A DNA stretch of 64,000 bases. It comes from Nymphaea colorata. Lineage: Eukaryota; Streptophyta; Magnoliopsida; Nymphaeales; Nymphaeaceae. The stretch is taken from contig NC_045151.1 in NCBI RefSeq assembly GCF_008831285.2, positions 8,445,682 to 8,509,681 on the forward strand, given 5' to 3'. The first letter of the stretch is position 1; each line of letters opens with the position of its first letter. The position numbers and the translations under genes were made by a program. The notes below the pieces were generated by a model that ran no database searches, was not told the origin of the DNA, and saw nothing but the letters and a program-made list of their open reading frames with translations. Below, in pieces: positions 24,268 through 35,670 of this stretch.

Positions 24268-24735
24268 CAGTCAACTTCAATCAAGAAATGTAGTTCTACG
24301 GATCACAAAAATCCAAAAAAGAATAATAATAAGCAGCCCCAATTCCAGTTGACCCACATGTGACTGCACGCACACCCAACAGTCCACAATTCTTCTCCAC
24401 CTGAATACTAGATGGCTGCTGCAACACCAGACTTAGTAACTTTGCACATGACTGCACATATGACTAGCAGTCTACCATTATTCTCCACATGAACTACGTG
24501 ATGGTCTGATCATGTCTTAATACCACCTACGTATGAACACAATATATAGGATACAACAGTTAGACACCACAAAGAAAAATATCTCTGCTATCCTCAAAGA
24601 TCATACGAATATCACATGCTATGCAATAAGGGAGAATCTGTAATCACAGAAACTAACCAAATCTGAACAGTATAAAAGGGAGTAGATAACAGATTACAGA
24701 GATTTGAGTCAACTGCTATGGATGATAGCAGACCC

Positions 24736-24825
24736 ACATACAAAACTCCAGAAAGTTGCTGCTGATTTCTGCTACTTACCACATACAAAACTCCAAAAAG
24801 CTACTGCTGATTTCTGCTACTTACG
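24736..24825. repeat. 45-bp tandem repeat, two copies
   Basis: ACATACAAAACTCCA... at 24736-24780 is repeated at 24781-24825 with few changes, in the leader of Copia-2. Looser repeats of ATAGCCT.CACGATCAGC and CCACGACCAGCA follow to about 25170. Confidence 0.85.
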
Positions 24826-25417
24826 ACTGACTTTTGTTGTTGCCCCCCACATATGATCAGTGTAGCACCATCCACGTCAAGAAATGGCTAAAATAGCCTC
24901 CACGATCAGCAGATAATTTCTGCTCCACATGCCAAATTGCACCCACAAACAACAACTAAAATAGCCTTCACGATCAGCGGATCATTTCTGCTCCACACGC
25001 CCAACAACAGCCTCATGATCGTCTGATTACTTCTTAACCAATGTCTTCATATAGCAGATCAACCCTGCTACAATACTTTAATCGTTACCCACGACCAGCA
25101 ACCCTGCTACAATACTCTAATAATCATCCACGACCAGCACATTCTGATTACGCCTGAACCTGCATCCACGACCAGCAGAAAATTATTTTTTTTTTCTCTA
25201 CATGATCCACATGAGGATCTGATCACACCTTCCACACAGGCGTGATTAGGTCCTCCTCCACGCAGCAGGGTCTATCCTCTTATCTCCTTTTTGCTGATTG
25301 ATAGGTGATAGAAGATAAGCGGAACAGAGATAAGATGATGTCGGAGAAGAAGGAAGAGGTCGCTGGAGAGAGGTGTGCCAGAAAAACTCCTTAGCTGCTG
25401 ATGTTAGGTCGTTCTTG

Positions 25418-25429
25418 GCTCTGATACCA
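25418..25429 (-). other. Copia-2 primer-binding site (tRNA-Met)
   Basis: GGCTCTGATACCA on the + strand is the complement of TGGTATCAGAGCC and lies directly against the 5' LTR (25430-25603). Confidence 0.93.
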
Positions 25430-25603
25430 TGTTACGACCAAAGAGGGAGAAGCTAAAAAGATTCCTCATTAACGTAACCCTAATCTCCTTTAAAGAGACT
25501 AGGGCTGGCAGTACAAACTTTACAAAAATAGTCTAACTACTATAAGAAAATATTTAAAGATCTCCTCTCTAATTTTTTAATATTTCCAAAACACTCTTTA
25601 ACA
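25430..25603 (-). repeat. Copia-2 5' LTR
   Basis: Reads TGTTACGACC...CTCTTTAACA on the + strand, followed by the target duplication GATCC. About 90% identical to 22563-22737. Confidence 0.93.
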
Positions 25604-25608
25604 GATCC

Positions 25609-26082
25609 GATGACTGGGTCATATGCCGATCTGAGTCTAAGTCATGAGTTTGCCGACCTTGATATGAAGAATCTCTTACAAACTGACATGAACTACAGGG
25701 TTCTTCCTTTGGAGAATTTCTTGAAATCCCAGCTCAATTTTCTTGGATTCCATCAAAACGTTAAACATACAGAACCCCATGGACAACCATTTGGACCTTC
25801 ATCTCTTCCTTTCCCTGAACATGTGTTAATGCTTCTGCTATATGCCTAACAAATGACTTGACAATCTTGTCCATCACCTCCCATCAACAATCTACACTCC
25901 ACAAGGTTAGCAACCCCTTAGCTACTTTTTCGGAATCAAACCAAGTATGAATTAATGTGTTTCTTAAATTCTTCAAGGTCTTCACTTATGGCCTTGTTGG
26001 ATCTCACTGCGGGACATGATACAAGTGCAAGAGACTTGAGGAAGAGAGCTTTTCTGAAATTAGCACTGCTAATTTAGCTTGC
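25609..26082. other. Spacer between Copia-2 and LINE remnant
   Basis: A plus-strand open frame starting next to the Copia-2 target duplication (25610-25849) has no recognisable domain. The rest may be degraded upstream LINE sequence. Confidence 0.35.
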
Positions 26083-26940
26083 TTGGCTTGTGTCGCTCTT
26101 ACTCATCCAAGTCTATGGGCAAGCTCGTGCCTGGAAAAATATTTTACCCGTAAAAGTGCATGGGACTCTCATCTTGGGGTTAATCTTTCCCCTTTCGGGC
26201 ATGACATTATGGTTGACTGGAAGAAGATAAAAAATGATGTTTGTTGGGTTGTTAACAATGGTGAGTTAGCTAAATTTTGGTCTAATCCATGACATGATGA
26301 TATCTTGGTAAATTTAGTCCCCCCTCAGGATTATGCCGACGTAGAATTCATTTGAGGTAAATGTATCAAGGAGGTTGTCTCAATAGACAGTAATATTAAA
26401 GAGCGGTGGAGACCTATTCAAAATATATATGATAGATTTTCCGTTTCTCTAACCCATGCTGCTGATGTTCTCAGTTGGAAATGCAATTTGGAGCCAATTA
26501 CAACTTGAAGACAAATATGGGGACATATCAGGGTGTGCAGGATGGAGGTAAGATGGAGATGCAATCTCTGGCATTCTAAGAAACTCCCTCGGGCATGCTG
26601 GTTTTCTTATGTTTGTAGCTTTCGTAGGCTCCCTACAGAAAAGCAGGGTCAGAGAACGGGTCTCTTGGTTGCATCCAAATGCAGGTTATGCAGCAAACAT
26701 ATGGAGGATGACACACATTTGTTCTTTTCTTGCTCGTTTGCCACTGGCATTTGGAAACATATTTTATCCTGCTTTAAGGGTATAGGATCCAATCCAAAAG
26801 AATATCGAAGGGCCTGGATTGATGGTGGCGTAAAAGATTTTGTTGTAAGGAATTTCGTCAATGCTGGATTTTGTGTTTTAATGTTGTTTTGTGGAAAATT
26901 TGGTGTTACAGAAACTCAGCTATTCATAAAGGCATAGTTA
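26083..26940 (+). pseudogene. LINE 3' coding remnant (after RT, zf-RVT domain)
   Basis: The frame SLWASSCLEKYFTRKSAWD...DWKKIKNDVCWVVNNGELAKFWSNP matches the region after the RT in plant L1-type LINEs (usual form LWA.VL..KY...W.W.SIL.G..L...G..W.IGDG..I..W.DPW). From 26533 follows a segment ending FRRLPTEKQ...SKCRLCSKHMEDDTHLFFSC, the zf-RVT zinc-binding domain with its C-x2-C...H...C pattern. Stops at 26290-26292 and near 26353, and a frame change near 26890, show decay. The RT itself is not recognisable upstream, so this is a 5'-truncated copy, as is usual for LINEs. Confidence 0.82.
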
Positions 26941-29115
26941 AATCTGTCAATGATGCGAAGAGGGAGGTTTGGCAATTGGCATTCATGTTGAGAACTGTTT
27001 CTCAAAATAGGACTGGCCAGATACGGTTAGGATAGCTATCCAACATTGCCTCACGATTAAAGTATTCTCCCCACACTAGAAAATCAAGGATATGTTGGGC
27101 TGCATAGCTGAAGTGGTGTTTAATGTTTCGTATGGTTTTAAACTTTGTGCTGAGATATTATGGTTAGGGGAGCGTCCATTTATTAAAGAGCAGATGACGA
27201 GAAGGAATTTCAAGGATCATCTTGAAGCCAAAGTTTTACATCTTGTGTTTCGTCAAATCCATCTTGGTGTAGCGTTGCTAAAAGTTCGCTCTCGAACTGG
27301 CATCTGCGGCGATTCTTGTATAGCTCTAATAATAGGTTCCCTTATCCCTTATTGAACTTTGCATTAAATGTTCATGTGTGTAATGTCTTTGTTTCAGAGA
27401 GTGCATATCTCTGCTCAAGGAGCAGACGGCCATCAGAGTCTCAGAGGTTCTGTTTTTTTTTTTTTTGGGGGGACATATGTTTCATTTTTGTATTCTTTTC
27501 CTGTTTAATGGAAGGGGTATCCCCCCAGCCCGTCTTCATCGGAAGTAAAACGTCCGAAGGCTCAACAAGAGGGGCAATGGCTTTAGCTGACAAGACAAGG
27601 AACAAGCCAACAATCAAGCTTGGTCAGAGAGAGTCATTCCTTAAACCGTTCTGAAGTTTTTATCTGCAAATCATGAAAAACTTAACGAAAGCCCATTTCT
27701 AAGTCTTTTGTCCACAAAGGTTGATTATTTCTTTAATTTTGCTGGTGCAACATCATTTTTGAGTACAAAAGTAGGCTTTCAGAATATTGGACAATGGTTG
27801 GAGACATGTATTTCTTTATAGTCCATGGTGGTGACTAGATGCGCTCTAACATCTCCAAGTGTTTTGGCTTTGCAAAAGAGAGGCATTTGCAGAAGAATCA
27901 ATTAATACAAGAAATCTCCTATTAAAGGCCAAGACTTATTAGACAAGGAATTTTGATCCCTATTAAGAGTAAATGTCATGCAGTTCTATAGTGCTAGTGA
28001 GGCAACCAATGCAATAACTCTCTCTCTCTCTCTCTTTATATATATATATATATATATATATAACACGCATGCATGCACACATAGAGTAATATGTCAATTT
28101 GTTTTTGGTGCATGTGGCATGAGAACAGTTGCAAGACACCAAAGACAAGTTGACCATTGATGTGTTTTTCCATTGAAATCCCTTTTATAAATGTAATTTT
28201 GGTTGCGAAATAATTGAGAATAGACACCATAATAATTTACCGAACTCCGCTATGATGGTGAGTACGGGTCGATCCACCGAGAAACGGGGTTTAATAATTT
28301 GATTTCCAACTAACTTTATTAATTGACTGAATAAATCTTCATAGAAAGATAATCACCAATGAAACATGTGGAACATTCAATCAATCAAAGAAAATAAAAT
28401 TCTAGATTAAAAAAGACTAAATTCCTAAAACTGTTGCTGAGAACTTCACTCCAGTGTTCAACTTGTGCTTTTTGCTATATTTGGAACACCGACCATGGGA
28501 GTAAAGCTCCAAACCCTGAAAACAAAACAAAGTTAATAAATCGCAAAAAAAGAATAATAATAATAATAATAATATGAAAAAATGACTGAAATACCTTGTA
28601 GATGCAGTCCAAATTTTACAAGACAGATTTATGTAATTTGCCTAAATTAGAGGGTTCAGAGTACCAAAACTTTAGTGAAAAAGAGTCCGTTTGAAAGCTG
28701 ACATACTCAGAAATCTGATCCATTTTGTAGAACTCGAAAATAATTTGTATTTTAAAAGATATAAGACATTTTAATGTGGAAAACAATAAGAAAAACAGGT
28801 TCCAAAAAGCTAGAGGGCAAAATGTTCATTAAAACTAAACTTGCTGATATTCAATTTCCAGAAAAATTGTTCTACCTAGAATATACATAAAGAACTTTAT
28901 ACCATTAAAACTTTTAGATCGAAACTCACTCAATTGCCCTATGAAATTGAATTTTTAAAATAGTGCAAATTCTGGTTTTTACTAAGTCAAAATTACTTTT
29001 ATAAGTCCATTTGCATGCTAGCAGGTGTAAACCTATGCAATGACTAACACAAGAGTTAACAAACATTAACTAATTTACCTAATATCTTATTTAACATCAA
29101 AACAACAGAGACAGC
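26941..29115. other. Probable LINE tail, then spacer with microsatellites
   Basis: 26941-27550 continues in LINE-like fashion, and TTTAATGGAAGGGGTATCCCCC at 27503-27524 is reminiscent of a LINE 3' region, but no poly(A) end or target duplication was found. 27660-29115 has no recognised gene. It holds (CT)n(TA)n at 28018-28062 and (AAT)n at 28553-28574. Confidence 0.4.
28018..28062. repeat. Compound (CT)n(TA)n microsatellite
   Basis: (CT)9 at 28018-28035 followed by (TA)13 at 28037-28062. Confidence 0.95.
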
Positions 29116-29137
29116 ACTAAAGAAGAGGCCTGGGCGT

Positions 29138-29209
29138 CGGGCCGGGACGCCGCTGGGCCGGCCCGGCCCAGTACGGGCCGGGACGCCGCTGGGCCGGCCC
29201 GGCCCAGTA
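29138..29209. repeat. 36-bp perfect tandem repeat in hAT left end
   Basis: The 36-bp unit beginning CGGGCCGGGACGCC and ending GGCCCAGTA occurs at 29138-29173 and identically at 29174-29209; a third unit starts at 29210 (CGGGCCGGG) and then diverges. Confidence 0.95.
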
Positions 29210-29340
29210 CGGGCCGGGTTTGGGCTGAGGAATTTGGTTATCGGGCCAAACTTTAGTGAGCCCGTCCCGGCCCGAGATCTTAACGGGCCGGGCCTGGTTA
29301 TCACTTCTCTGGCCCGGCCCGGCCCGACGGCCCATTAGGA

Positions 29341-31435
29341 AATTAGGTCAACAATCTTCCCGCGCGGCTCCCCTTGTTTCACTTTCACATTTTCCCCTTT
29401 TCGCTTTCGGTTTTCCTTTTCCTGTTTTCCATCGTCCATCGAGGATTCGAGGGAGGCAGACTCGCAGAGCCGCAGAGCCACAGTCGATACCTGAGCCCCT
29501 GATACCCAGCCACTCAGCCAGTCCACCACCGCCACTGTCTCCACTCCACCAGACCACCACTGGGCCACCGTCGCCCTTCGCCGCTCCGCCACTGGTCCAC
29601 TGTCGCCCTTTTGAAGGTACATGCTGCTCTTACACGATACAGGGATAATGGGGGATTGGGGGTTATTGCCTTTCGCCTAGATTGGGGGTACACGCTGCTC
29701 TTGCAAGTTGCAAAACTTAGTTAGGGCTTGGTCATTCTCTCGTCACTCTTTGTATCTTTGTATCCTTTCATATCAGTGATGATCGTTCTATAGTTGGCTG
29801 TGACGTGACTTACTTCCATATCAGTAATCCTGTTTTACCAATCAGTGTCAATTGCAGGATTCAATAAGAGGCCAAGAGGGCATGTTTCAGAGGTGATGAT
29901 GGCTGATGCCCACCGGTTGGTCTTTTTGTTTGGTTGTGGGAAAAACTTGTTTCCAATGATACTTTTTAAGATAAAAATGTGAAACATATGGGAAAGAAAC
30001 AGCATAGAACAATGCCAATACTTGCAACGAGCTGCACAGTCAATGATTTATTTGGTCTGAAAGTCGAATTGAAGTCATTTTCTGACATCATTATGGTGCC
30101 TTTGTTTAAAACTCCACATTTACGAGCAAATAGAAGAAATTGATGTCATGTAAAATTCTGACTATGGCCTTCCTAGAAAACATGCACATCTCAGAAATAC
30201 AAAATGAGTGAAACCGATACATACAATTCCATATAGTTGCACAAGTTGCTTGTTCAGCCATAATATGGTTCATGATTAAACATCTTAATCTTAATGGCTT
30301 TTCTGCTATACAATGTCCACTCTCTTCTGTCATTTGATGATTACTGTTACTACTGAATCTTCCTCTCCTTTTCATTTTATTTTCTGATTCAAAAAGTTGA
30401 AGAGAGGGGTGGAGGCTGCAGCTTGTCCAGGATCATGGTTTTCTAAGTTTGGAATTCATGTTTTTACAGCATGTTCCTGTTGATCTCATCTATTACATTA
30501 TTATTTGATGAAATTGATCTCCCTTCTCAATTGAAGCGCAGACTTGCATATATATTTTTCTGTATCTCGAGAAGCACACACATGCACATATATGTTCAAT
30601 AACTCAAGTTCAATTTTGCTATCATTTATACCTACCTAATAGGTGATATTGCAGGTTTCTGGAAACTCATTCCAAAAGAAGTTGCTGGTGCTGCTTGGAA
30701 CACCATCTCATTCCACTGAGGTAAAATTATTTCATTCATTTAGTTTTGAGGGCCTAAAATAGTGTCAATTATCAAACCATCAATAGTTTTACTGGTTTTT
30801 GTCCCATGATCTTTGGTTATTGTAATCTAATTGTTTATGCCATCTCTTTGGATGAACCATTTTAACTTGCAGAGCATGGCTGTTTAAGGAACAACACTTT
30901 TTGTCAATCTTCTTGAACTCTTTCCAGTTTTTTCCCTACCTTATCAGGTTGGAGAAGTAATGTATTGGAGGAAAGTTAATCTCATTTTTAACATTTATAT
31001 TGTATGATGAATGAAATATAAGGTCTTCTTATATTAGTATCTATGTCAAGGCTACCGTGCTTCTGAGTTTATGATTTAAGTAGCATCTTTAACTAACTTT
31101 ATGTGTCATTGTGAGTAAACTGGAAATTAGTATCTTATTATATGCTGAACCTAGTTCATGGAACTTTTTCTCTAATGTGATGACCTGCCTCTAGTCACAT
31201 GTACTGTTGTACATGGTTTGATTGCTAAAGTCTTTTCAGATGTCGGTTGTCCTATAATATGTCCATCCTTTTGGTAGTCCACAAGGTCATAAGTTTTCAA
31301 TTGCATTTCTCTTCTTATGAAGTGAATCTGCCACAGTTTTTTGATGCATGTCTATGAAACTTGTGAGAATTTTTGTAATTGGTTTCCCTATGACTCTATG
31401 TTTAGGTTGTTCGGATATCATTCAAATAGTAAGTC
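29341..31435 (+). other. hAT non-coding leader
   Basis: 2.1 kb between the GC-rich left end and the transposase start. The first 300 bp are pyrimidine/GC-rich with overlapping open frames on both strands and no domain. The rest is AT-rich with several AG|GTAA- and TGCAG-like sites (for example near 29605, 30653 and 30719), compatible with 5'UTR introns, as in some plant hAT genes. No coding sequence is supported. Confidence 0.5.
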
Positions 31436-33436
31436 ATGTCATCTAACATTGGGGATGAAGAATATCGTCCGATGGCAGATGTAGAGGAAGATGAATCTTT
31501 TACATGTACTGAAAAAGATGTTCAATCCAAGAGAAAAAGAACTTCGATAGTATAGAATGACTTCAAATTAGTAGAATTTAATGGAAAAGAGTGGGCGAAA
31601 TGCAAACATTGTGGTGAACGATTTACTGCACAAAGTAGCAGTGGTACGAGCCACTTAAAATGACATAGAGATACATGTGTCAGAAAACAAATACTTGATG
31701 GAAAACAAAAAATGTTGTCATTTGGAGTTGGTGAATCTGGAGCCTCAAATTTAAGTCTACACAAACTTGATATGGACAGTATAAGAAAAGGTTTGGCTAA
31801 GTTGGCAATAATGTATGCACTTCCTTTCAGTATTGCATAATATGAATATCTTAACGATCTTCTAAAGCTTTTAAATCCAAGGTTTGTGCCAATTTTTAGG
31901 AGAACACTTACAAAAGAGGTACAGTCAATGTTCTTGGCTGAAAAAAAGAGATATCAAGAACTTGTAAATAACCAAGTGCAACGGATATCATTGACATTTG
32001 ATATGTGGTCCTCACAATAGACGTTAGGGTTCTTATGCTTGACAGCCTCTTATATTGATACAGATTGGCAATTGCACTCTCACATACTTAATTATATACA
32101 TGTGCCTCCACCACATAATGCAATTTGCATATGTGAATCTGTGTTGGAGTGCATTACTACTAAGTGGGTAATTCATTTGAAGTTGTTTTCTGTCACTGCT
32201 GATAATTATTCAACAAATGATAGTGGAATAAGTTTGTTGACAAGGACCATAGAAAGGAAAAATAATATTTCATTTCCATTGAGAAGGGAGTACTTTCATA
32301 TTCGTTGTGGTGCACATATCATAAATCTGATAGTTAAAGATGGTATGAATGATATGGATGATACAATTTCAAAAGTTCGTGACAGTGTCAAATATATAAG
32401 GAGATCACCAAAACGACTACATGCTTTCAAAGAATGTGTAAAGACAATGGGTTTGGATGAGAAAAAAGGTTTAAACTTTGATGTTCATACTCGATGGAAT
32501 TCTACATTTATAATGTTGAGAGATGCATTATTATTCAAAGATGTCTTTCAATATTTGGCATCGTATGATCCTAGTTATACATGTTTGCCTTCTGAGGATG
32601 AGTCGTTTCATGCATCAGATTTATGTCAGTTCTTAAAGGTCTTCTATAAGCATTTGTATAGGCATCGTGGAGCATCAAATGAACATATAAGGGCATTGGC
32701 ATGCAAAATGCAAGAAAAATTTGACAAATACTTTAAGGGCTACAATATTCTCTTTGCAATTGCAGTTATTTTGGATCCTAGGTTCAAGTTGTCATACTTG
32801 AAGTATTTGCTTAGCAATTTAGATAAACCTGATGCAATAGTGAAATGTGGAATTATAGAGAGCACTCTTCATAAATTGTATGCTGAGTACAGAAATATGT
32901 ATGAGGATAGTGACATGTGTAAATAGGAAGGGCCAATGCATCCACTAGTACCGTGATTGCAATGGAAGAGTATAAAAGTGTGTCTAGATATGGGTTTAAA
33001 GCATATGTCAACTCTATATCTCCTGTAGTGGTTCACACAGATCTAGACAAATATTTGCTAGATCCAATGGAAGAAATTTCACCTACTGTAGAGTTCAACA
33101 TATTATCTTGGTGGAAGGCAAATGAAAGCAAATATAAAATTCTAGCAATGATGGCTCGAGATGTGTTAGCTATTCCTGTATCTACAGTTGCTTCAGAATC
33201 TGCATTCAGTACATCGGGAAGAATTATTAATGATTATCGATGTTCAACTACTCCCGAAAATGTAGAGTCATTAATCTGCACACAAAGCTGGATTCGTGAT
33301 GCAAGCAACTTGTGTAAAAGGTAAGATGTTCATGCTTCATAGTTTATACATATTAACTTAATAGTGTGCTTAAATTAATAAGTGTCTTTGTTACAGTTCT
33401 CATGATGCAGAGCACCATTATGACGAGGAATGTTAA
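31436..33436 (+). pseudogene. hAT transposase (BED finger, RNase-H fold, hATC), broken
   Basis: From ATG 31436 one frame runs to 32926, interrupted by TAG 31553, TGA 31661, TAA 31838, TAG 32018 and TAG 32924. It encodes a Lys/Arg stretch KRKRTS, then a BED zinc finger CKHCGERF...HLK*HRDTC (stop in the finger), then SLTFDMWSSQ...LCLTASYIDTDWQLH and CGAHIINLIVKDG plus DVHTRWNSTFIML of the RNase-H-like domain, and FAIAVILDPRFKLSYLKY of the DUF4413-like segment. After a frameshift between 32926 and 32953 comes the hATC dimerisation domain (DVLAIPVSTVASESAFSTSGR). A typical intron 33321-33396 (AG|GTAAGA...TTACAG) would add SSHDAEHHYDEEC and the stop at 33434-33436. Reconstructed length, about 640 residues, fits plant hAT transposases, so the loss is by point changes and a small indel, not truncation. 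Confidence 0.93.
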
Positions 33437-34507
33437 TCGAGTGCATGCTTATTATGGTAATTTTTGTAATTAATGTTTTGTATTCTATGTTGACAAGCAC
33501 ATGTTAATTTTTATTACCATTTCTTTTTCATGTTAAATTGCAGGTGGACATTTCAAGCTACAACCATGAATTCTCTACTGACGACTGACGTTATCATTTC
33601 TTTGCATTTTTTTGTTGCTCTCAGATATGGGTGTGACATCTATGTATAATATCTTGTGCAAAGTCTTGAAGTTCATGTCAAACTTAAACTATGTTGAACA
33701 TTATTGCCGTTTACAGGATCTATACATCGATGTTTGATAGGGTGTATTTCATGGTTTTTCTATGTTTGTTAACAAACACGTGTGTTCTCCTTTATTATAC
33801 ATCAAGGGTGACATTGTTATGTTGTACTGAAAGTTTTTATGGAAGAGATCTAGCTAGAGCTAGTTATTTCATTCAGTTTATTGGTTAGGCTACGAGTTAT
33901 GCTTCTGTTACTTTTTTTGTTGCACACTGGTTTCCTTATTCTATGTGTTATTTTCTGCAACTCAGCTGGCATATAAATGACATGCAGAATGTATCAAACA
34001 AACCTGCTGCTACACAGAAGGCTAACTACTTAGTGATATATGTTTGATTTTAGGTGGATACTTTCATGGGCTTAATAATTTGACTTATGGGGTCGACATA
34101 AGGCATATACGTTGGCTTGGTGTTTTACAGGTGATATCCTCGTTAATGGAAATATATAATTTGTATAACGGATCAAACAGATGTTACACTATGCAGCTTT
34201 TTCTTTCCATTTTTCCAGAACTTTAAGTTCTGGTTGTTTGTGCTAATCTTGAAATTAATTTATATGTTTTTTGTTTTATCCTGGTGTCTCTTTTTTCTTT
34301 TACTGCTTGAGAAATGGAGAAGTTTCCTTCCCTAGACCCCACAAGTCAGGTTATTTAGGTTACCTTTTTTGGGTAAATTAAGGTTATTTAATTGCCTTTG
34401 GTGACTGTTCTGAAGTCTGAATATCCAGTAGCTCTATAAATTTCTCAATCAGAGTTCACTGCCTGATATTTCTGTTTATGAAAAACCAAGCTTGATATCG
34501 CATTTTT
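33437..34507 (+). other. hAT 3' non-coding region
   Basis: AT-rich sequence between the transposase stop and the GC-rich right end. A TTGCAG acceptor-like site near 33538-33543 and several TTTGTTT stretches suggest 3'UTR. No protein domain. Confidence 0.5.
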
Positions 34508-34716
34508 TTCAAGGCCCGACCCGGCCCGACGGCCCGGCAAAACGGGCCGGGCTGGGCCTTGGTATGGTGGACCTGGCCCGGTACCCGGCCCGGCCCGGCC
34601 CGTCAATATTATCGGGCCGGGCCCAGGCCCAGGTTTGGGCCCGACGGGCCGACCTGGGCCGGGTCTAAACGGGTTGGGCCGGCCCGGCCTGGCATGATAC
34701 CCACCCCTACTAAAGA

Positions 34717-35329
34717 AACACATCCAATGACATAACTGACCTTGCTAACCCTACCCAACTCTTCCTGGAAAATAGAAGAACGTTAATATTAGATTGGAGC
34801 CATGATTACTACATATATGCATAGGAATGCTATGAAATGAATGGCACCTAAATTGTATGACATGTTGTATGCACCTGTGTGACCTTGCCATGATATGAGC
34901 ATGAGATGACATGCATCATGCATGACCATGATAGATAGAGACATCGTATGCATGAACCTAACTACTAAAGAATGACTTTTTATATATGCATTAATTGATG
35001 AGAATGCATGTGTAATGCGGCAGGTGAGGGTCACGACACGCACAACTAAACACTGAAATATGACATTATTCGATCTGAGACACAAGACAATGAGTTTGAC
35101 ACGTTAGCTGGTATAGACCATGTTAGTGTACAGTACATTATGTTAGCATTATGCCATATATTGTACGTTATACTATGCTAATTAATTAGTGTAACTACTT
35201 TTAATCAAAGTCTAAGTCCTTGGGTGGGACCCAGGTCTTGTCCACCTTGGATGCCATTTCTAATTAGTTATCCTAAGTCATATTAATTAATTTAAATTAT
35301 TTCTATGTGAGACACTTTTCTAGAAACTC
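34717..35329. other. Spacer between hAT element and MITE
   Basis: AT-rich, rich in ATGCAT/CATGATGCATG-type short palindromic words (34800-34990). No gene recognised. Confidence 0.45.
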
Positions 35330-35337
35330 CTCAAAGG

Positions 35338-35670
35338 TAGGCCTAGGCAACTGGCCGGGCCGCCGCCGGCCCGGCCCGATTGGGCCTGGGCTTGGGCCGG
35401 GCCCGGGCCCGATAGGTCGGCCCGACGGCAGCCGGCCCGGCACGTTTACATTAAAAATTTATTTTTTTAATTTTTTTGTTTTAAAAATATATATTTAGTA
35501 TTATTAAATACATTTTATATTTTAAAAAATATTTTATAATTACAAAAATAATTTTTAATTTCAAATGGGCCGGGCCGGGCCGAGACCCGGGCTATCGGGC
35601 CGGGCCGAGACTCGGGCTATCGGGCCGGGCCCGGGCCAGGCTCACTGGCCCGGCCCGATGCCCACCCTTA
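35338..35670. mobile_element. hAT-type MITE with GGCCCGG-rich ends
   Basis: Near-perfect 8-bp flanks CTCAAAGG (35330-35337) and CTCGAAGG (35671-35678), one mismatch. The left end is TAGGCCTAGGCAACTGGCC. The right end, reverse-complemented, is TAAGGGTGGGCATCGGGCC. Dense CCGGGCC/GGCCCGG arrays flank an AT-rich centre (35450-35560). The right terminus closely follows that of the 5.6-kb hAT (AAGGGTGGGCATC against AGGGGTGGGTATC), so that family is a plausible source of transposase. Confidence 0.85.

Larger units (their letters stand above)
22563..25603 (-). mobile_element. Copia-2: internally deleted LTR retrotransposon
   Basis: A minus-strand Copia element of 3,041 bp with short LTRs (22563-22737 and 25430-25603) and a perfect 5-bp target duplication GATCC (22558-22562, 25604-25608). 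The primer site complement GGCTCTGATACCA precedes the right LTR. The purine-tract complement CTCCCCCTCAAGCTGG follows the left LTR. Hand alignment gives about 17 substitutions and one indel over 174 bp, near 90% identity, making it the oldest of the three Copia insertions here. Coding remnants are protease, RT and RNase H; the integrase is absent and protease similarity passes directly into RT at about 23930. The part between primer site and gag (24270-25417) is non-coding with short repeats. Confidence 0.95.
29124..34708 (+). mobile_element. hAT transposon, 5.6 kb, complete ends
   Basis: Flanked by a perfect 8-bp duplication ACTAAAGA (29116-29123, 34709-34716), the hAT target length. The left end is AGAGGCCTGGGCGTCGGGCC. 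The right end, reverse-complemented, is AGGGGTGGGTATCATGCC, a short imperfect inverted repeat. About 210 bp inside each end (29124-29335 and 34512-34708) are dense in GGCCCGG/CCGGGCC motifs, likely transposase-binding repeats. Between them lie a long non-coding leader and one transposase gene (31436-33436) whose BED finger, RNase-H-like fold and hATC domain confirm the superfamily. Stops and a frameshift make it non-autonomous today, although the ends remain recognisable. Confidence 0.93.
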
